The notes beneath the pieces are model-generated. The model was not told the DNA's origin, made no database searches, and saw only the letters and a list, made by a program, of their open reading frames with translations. From Marsupella aquatica (taxonomy: Eukaryota; Marchantiophyta): a stretch of 64,000 nt of DNA. This document shows positions 60,032 through 64,000 of this stretch, in pieces. The stretch covers positions 23,312,001-23,376,000 of the forward strand of contig OZ316892.1 of the NCBI GenBank assembly GCA_973895155.1, given 5' to 3'. Each line of letters begins with the position of its first letter. Position 1 is the first letter of the stretch. A program made the position numbers and the translations under genes.

Positions 60032-62370
60032 TCATGGACGAGTCACACCATAAATGCGTTCACTTGTTGCTTCCTTCCAACTCGTGGTCCGGTCCACCAA
60101 TACTCGTGTTCGAGGAGGGCGCTCCCTCACAGTAGTGTTCACAGGTGTGCGATTGTATACCTTCCAGACATGTCTTCTGATATTCTCGTTCCAATCCATG
60201 GCAGCACAACTCAAACGGGCCTCATGACTGGCTGAGAAATGAATGCGCTTGGTCGCATACTTGCCCATCACGGAATGGTAGGTCTCTGACATGAAATTCT
60301 CTCGGGCCATGGTATAAAACCTCATCTTCGCGGGAGTAATATATTTTCTCATGAATTTTTGCATGGCCTTATGAGTCTCTCCACCTACATATACAAAAAG
60401 TCATAAAATATCAACAATGCTAACCTAAGTTATAACTCACATTAAAATTGCATAATTAGTAAAAGATTTACCATTCTCATAGTAATGGTCAACTTGGATG
60501 GCTCCAGGCTCCCCAAGATGCTGACAAGGCCGGTCAGATAGTCCTGCACATAATCTGTGATCCCCGGCCCAATGATCACCACAGTTGCCCAATTCGAAAG
60601 CCAAGGATGCAGCATCTCCACCACTGCATAATGAACATTGAAAGTTGTTATTTTTGTCAAAACTAAATCATCACATCTGCAACAATTACTACACTTGGAT
60701 ATGTAAAAGCCAAGAAGTCACACCATATTAGCACTATGCATACCTGTTCTTACACCGACGACAACATACGTAGAACCATGTCTTCAGCTTTGTGGCAATG
60801 TTGTGCTGAGACAACTCTGGGTACTTGAGGCCACGTGTCGGAATACGTACTAGTTCTCCAAGAGGCAGCCCACGCATGTCACCTACTTTATGGATGAGTG
60901 CTTCCTTCCTAAGAGTAGAGTACCCTCTCACTCCCCTACTCTTCAACCAATCCTGTAACTTCTTAGTTGTGACTGCTTGCAACTCAGAACGAGATGCAGC
61001 AGTGTCAATGTCAATGGTCACAGTGTAGGTTGCTCTCACCATCTTCTCCACAAACTTCTTGATGAGATTTTTGGCCTTATGCCACAAGTCTTTCTGGTTC
61101 CTAATCCCCATGTCCTCCACAATATTATCAATAGTGGCTTTGTCATCATGGATAACCTCCGTGATAGAGATCCCTCCCTCTCTCAAATTTTCCAATGCTC
61201 TTTCAGTACCCTTGTCCTCCATGTGCCAAGCATTTCTCTCCTCCCTCCTAGTAATTGTCACCATTTCAATTACCCTATTATCGTCAACATTGAGGATAGA
61301 GGTGGTACCATGAAAACCGCTCCGAGAAGAATCCCATCGAGTATCTAAGTACACTAGTAACCCAGGGTCTGTCATAAACAAAGCACACACACATGCACTA
61401 TATATGAGAAACAGGTCAACTAAAACTTTGGCTAGAAGAGCATGGTCCTTGAATACCCCAAAAAGCTGAAGGACCTAAAACAGATAATTACTTACCAAGC
61501 TCAGTTGCTCGCCGCTGCTGAATATCATCCTTCAATTCCTGCCACATGTGCCTTTTATTTTCTTCCCATTGTGCCTTCACAGCTGCTATCCATCCACCAC
61601 TAGGTCGGCCACGACCACTCTGAAAATCATGCCAATGAGCTGCAGTAGGAACATGTAAACCAAGATGTGCAGCAACAGTAGCCAAAGACGTATAGGTGTG
61701 GCCAGCGCAAAGGGTGGAATGATACAACTGGGGGGTAATCATAGGAGAACTCCTCCCAGGCTCATTGTCACCAGTAACAAAAGTCCAGCCATGGCCATCC
61801 TCTCCACAACCAATGTGAATCGACCACAACTGATGCAACTCCCTCACTCGTTGAACCCTTGGACTCCTAGAACATCCATGTATATGACACCAAGGGAGTA
61901 GCCTATCAACAAAAGTAGCCAACAAGTTGCGATCAAAAAATGCTACCCTAGCAGGTTGACGAGGCGTTGCTCTACGAGTCGGGACAAGGTCCGGAGGCTG
62001 TGATGGCTGAGAATCAGGGATATGATACTTGTGTGAGTCTGTTTGTGCTGGTGGCCGAGGCCCAATATCTGATGATGGCTGAGGATCAGGTGCAATGAAT
62101 GGCTCCTGGTAGAAGAAGCCCACATACATATATCAAAAATTGTTATTCAGAAATTTGGAATTTGTACGGGGAAAGGCAAGGAGAGTGTCAAAGGGAGGGG
62201 GGTCAAACCTGAAAGGTATCCTCATTCCCAATGTTGTTAGCTCCTAAAGCTGTAAGAGACTCCGGATCATCATCTTGGTAAATGGCATCATCTTCTGCGT
62301 CTGATCCGTATTGCTCGGCAATATGCTCCTCCAAAACTACATCCTGCTCAAGAGGTGAATCCCATCCATC
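60032..62370 (-). CDS. Transposase-like protein with SAP-like motif, five exons
   Basis: Exons 62370-62209, 62105-61496, 61368-60744, 60623-60472 and 60384-60032 (TGA) join in phase through GT..AG introns, giving at least 633 residues with no stop. Exon 1 is acidic (EHIAEQYGSDAEDDA). Exon 2 has LLPWCHIHGCSRSP, WSIHIGCGEDGHGWTF and a His-rich segment. Exon 3 starts LLVYLDTRWDSSRSGFHGTTS and continues HMEDKGTERALENL, IHDDKATIDNIVEDM and DLWHKAKNLIKKF, a spaced-Asp RNase H-like (DDE) layout as in transposase-like proteins of animals. Then KKLQDWLKSRGVRGYSTL, a SAP-like DNA-binding helix pair. Exons 3-4 give CCRRCKN, GNCGDHWAGDHRLC (Cys/His cluster), and exon 5 GKYATKRIHF and AAMDWNENIRR. The start codon is upstream, possibly displaced by the Copia LTR at 62589. 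Family assignment is by pattern only. Confidence 0.6.
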
Positions 62371-62588
62371 CTAGAAACAATGTGGGGTAGAATAATTAGT
62401 ACCCTCAAATATGATTTTACCTAAACCATAAACTTCAAGGGAGTAAAAAAAATTGCTGTTGGTCCTTGGGTATTGAAGTTATTTTGTTGAAAGACCCAAA
62501 AACCTGAACCCAAAGGCATGACTCACATTATGGAATGCACCCTTGTTTGGTTACTACAATGCTGCATAACATAACAAAATAAAGAAAC

Positions 62589-62729
62589 TGTTAAGAGTTG
62601 GGATACCAATGCTTGGAATAATGTGTCCACTCTTCATTAAGGTGTGGCTTTATATAGCCATGAGGTTACATGGTCTAAGGTTAAAGGTAACCTTAGCTTA
62701 GGGTTATATGTAAACTATGGTTTACAACA
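62589..62729 (-). repeat. LTR of a second Copia element (141 bp)
   Basis: On the minus strand TGTTGTAAACC...CTCTTAACA, with TG..CA ends and a TATA box (ctatataaag). It is preceded by a polypurine tract (ccaagggggag) at 62730-62745, so this is the 3' LTR. Very short for Copia. Confidence 0.75.
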
Positions 62730-62745
62730 CTCCCCCTTGGTTAGT
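62730..62745 (-). promoter_or_regulatory. Copia polypurine tract
   Basis: Minus-strand ccaagggggag directly before the LTR start TGTTG. Confidence 0.7.
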
Positions 62746-62749
62746 TTAT

Positions 62750-63364
62750 GGGGGTGTAAAGTAACCATGTGTTTAACCCTAAGGAATTAAATTGGTATTC
62801 CCTTTGATGTAGCCTCATTAAAACCTTGCTGCTTTCTTCTCAAGGAAAGAGTACTACCATCATTACATGTGGGGATCCAATCTGTATCCATTTATTTTAT
62901 GTTTCCTATAGTTTATGGGGGGTAATTATTTGCCATTATATGTGTAAGATGCAATTACCTATCCATTATATGGAATTACTCGTGTAAGATGAACCTGCCT
63001 CTATGTAAAATTGTAACCTAAACTAAAACTCGCTCACAAAGGGTTCGTTAGTTCGTAGTTTGTCGACGATAATAGAGACGGTGTGTATCGATCGGATTTC
63101 CGTGTCGCTTTTTGTTGGTGTGTGCGATGTGTTGTTGTTGCAGCTCTGTGTGCTTGGAGTCTCTGGCGATGCTTCTCTAGTGTGCTGCGCCATGGCTTTT
63201 TGTTTCGCATCCTGGTTGGTGTTGTTGCGGAGCCGACTGAATTCATGGTGGTAGCGTTCAGAAGTGAGCTGCTGGAACTTGGGAAGCTGAGCTTTAGGTA
63301 AACGCGCTCGTTATTTGTGTGCGGGGGTTGCGACACTATGGGCGGCAACTCGTTCCAGGTTCTG
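62750..63364 (-). other. Copia segment between pol and the 3' LTR
   Basis: About 600 bases including an open minus-strand frame at 63348-63034, rich in Ser, Thr and Arg (SFPSSSSSLL, TTTHRTHQQK). No domain recognised; Copia elements usually end soon after RNase H. Confidence 0.4.
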
Positions 63365-64000
63365 TCATTTGTTTCGTTTCTTGCGTTCGTCCTTGGTCGT
63401 CGTTGAGGTATTTCCTTGTCTTTCTTGGAGTAATGCTGAAAGCTTTATCATTCCTATACCTGCTACATGTTCACGGTGGGTAGCGGGCGGTAAAGGTTTC
63501 GTAAATATATCTGCTCTGTTATCCTGTGAGCGAATCCATTCGACTTGTATGTTCTTGCCTTGTTGTTCTTGGGTAAAGAAGAACTTGGGGTCTATATGCT
63601 TCGTTCTTTCTGTTTTCATGATGCCGTTAACAATTTGATCGATGCAGGCTTTGTTATCCTCATAGATGACAGTGGGCGTAGTGATCGGTGGTTGTCCAGT
63701 GCTGGTTCTGATGTGGTTAATCATGCTTCGGAGCCAGATTGCTTCTCTACATGCCTCGTATAATGCGATGACTTCCGAGTGGTTGGATGAGGTTGTGGTC
63801 ATAGATTGCTTAGTGCTACGCCAGGATATCGCAGTTGTGCCTTGCAGGAAGACGTAGCCAGTTTGAGATTTTGAATCTTGTGGGTCTGATAGATATCCTG
63901 CATCAGTGTATCCGGTGAGGGTATCAGTGGTGTCTTTTGGGAAGAAAAGGCAGAGGTCAGTTGTACCTTGGAGATATCTGAATATCCGTTTGAGGCCGTT
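63365..64000 (-). CDS. Copia RNase H / C-terminal pol, partial
   Basis: Runs in from the right edge. Reads RIFRYLQGTT, LTGYTDAGYLSDPQDSKSQTGY, ISWRSTKQSM, SSNHSEVIALYEACREAIWLRS (RNase H), VIYEDNKACIDQI, RTKHIDPKFFFTQEQ and DNRADIFTKPLP, which is the complete Copia RNase H order. No stop until the end at 63365, so this copy looks young. The rest of pol, gag and the 5' LTR lie beyond the window. Confidence 0.88.
   Translation of the reverse strand, partial: NGLKRIFRYLQGTTDLCLFFPKDTTDTLTGYTDAGYLSDPQDSKSQTGYVFLQGTTAISWRSTKQSMTTTSSNHSEVIALYEACREAIWLRSMINHIRTSTGQPPITTPTVIYEDNKACIDQIVNGIMKTERTKHIDPKFFFTQEQQGKNIQVEWIRSQDNRADIFTKPLPPATHREHVAGIGMIKLSALLQERQGNTSTTTKDERKKRNK

Noticed and set aside
60032-62370. 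KDZ-family transposase
   Set aside because: The characteristic KDZ motifs were not seen; the Asp spacing and the ME..G..R segment fit another group.

Overview
This is nuclear DNA from a land plant. Genes are split by short introns with GT..AG borders, the families are plant-like (GST, RNase T2, CUL1-type cullin, histone H1, DEDDh exonuclease), and plant Copia, CACTA and MITE-type transposons lie between them. There is no sign of operons or bacterial ribosome-binding sites. I cannot name the species; the gene content would fit a bryophyte, lycophyte or fern as well as a seed plant.

Layout. From 1 to about 2.0 kb (minus) is a glutathione S-transferase. From 2 to 13 kb there is mostly non-coding, repeat-rich DNA: a 69-bp minisatellite at 5.5-6.0 kb, a purine-rich 20-mer satellite at 6.2 kb, a small transposon at 10.6-11.4 kb and a degenerate tandem array at 11.7-12.1 kb. 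At 13.7-15.7 kb (plus) is a complete four-exon eEF1A-lysine methyltransferase (EEF1AKMT1/N6AMT2 family). At 16.8-18.1 kb (minus) is an RNase T2 with both catalytic motifs but a broken signal-peptide junction. From 18 to 26.8 kb come microsatellites, tandem repeats and a Copia RNase H scrap. A CUL1-type cullin with many exons fills 26.8-33.3 kb (minus). A histone H1 gene at 35.3-36.0 kb (plus) is broken by stop codons. A DEDDh RNA exonuclease with internally duplicated exons occupies 41.6-45.5 kb (minus).

From 46.8 kb to the end the window is a nest of mobile DNA. A 484-bp MITE family with 8-bp target duplications is present twice in opposite orientation. One copy sits inside the gag of a Copia element. 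The other is split by a second transposon that carries a calmodulin-like EF-hand fragment. The Copia lacks its integrase and is cut in its RNase H by a CACTA-like element with TATCGGA subterminal repeats. Next come a decayed transposon ORF (54.6-56.0 kb), low-complexity DNA, and the most unusual block, 58.5-62.4 kb: an intron-containing, still-open transposase-like gene with an embedded SAP-like motif, a convergent unknown ORF, and a tandem pair of 47-nt tRNA-like folds without an anticodon arm. A second Copia element with a very short LTR (141 bp) abuts it and runs off the right edge.

The host genes are unrelated housekeeping or defence functions (detoxification, RNA turnover, translation-factor methylation, ubiquitin ligation, chromatin). 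They share no pathway that I can see.
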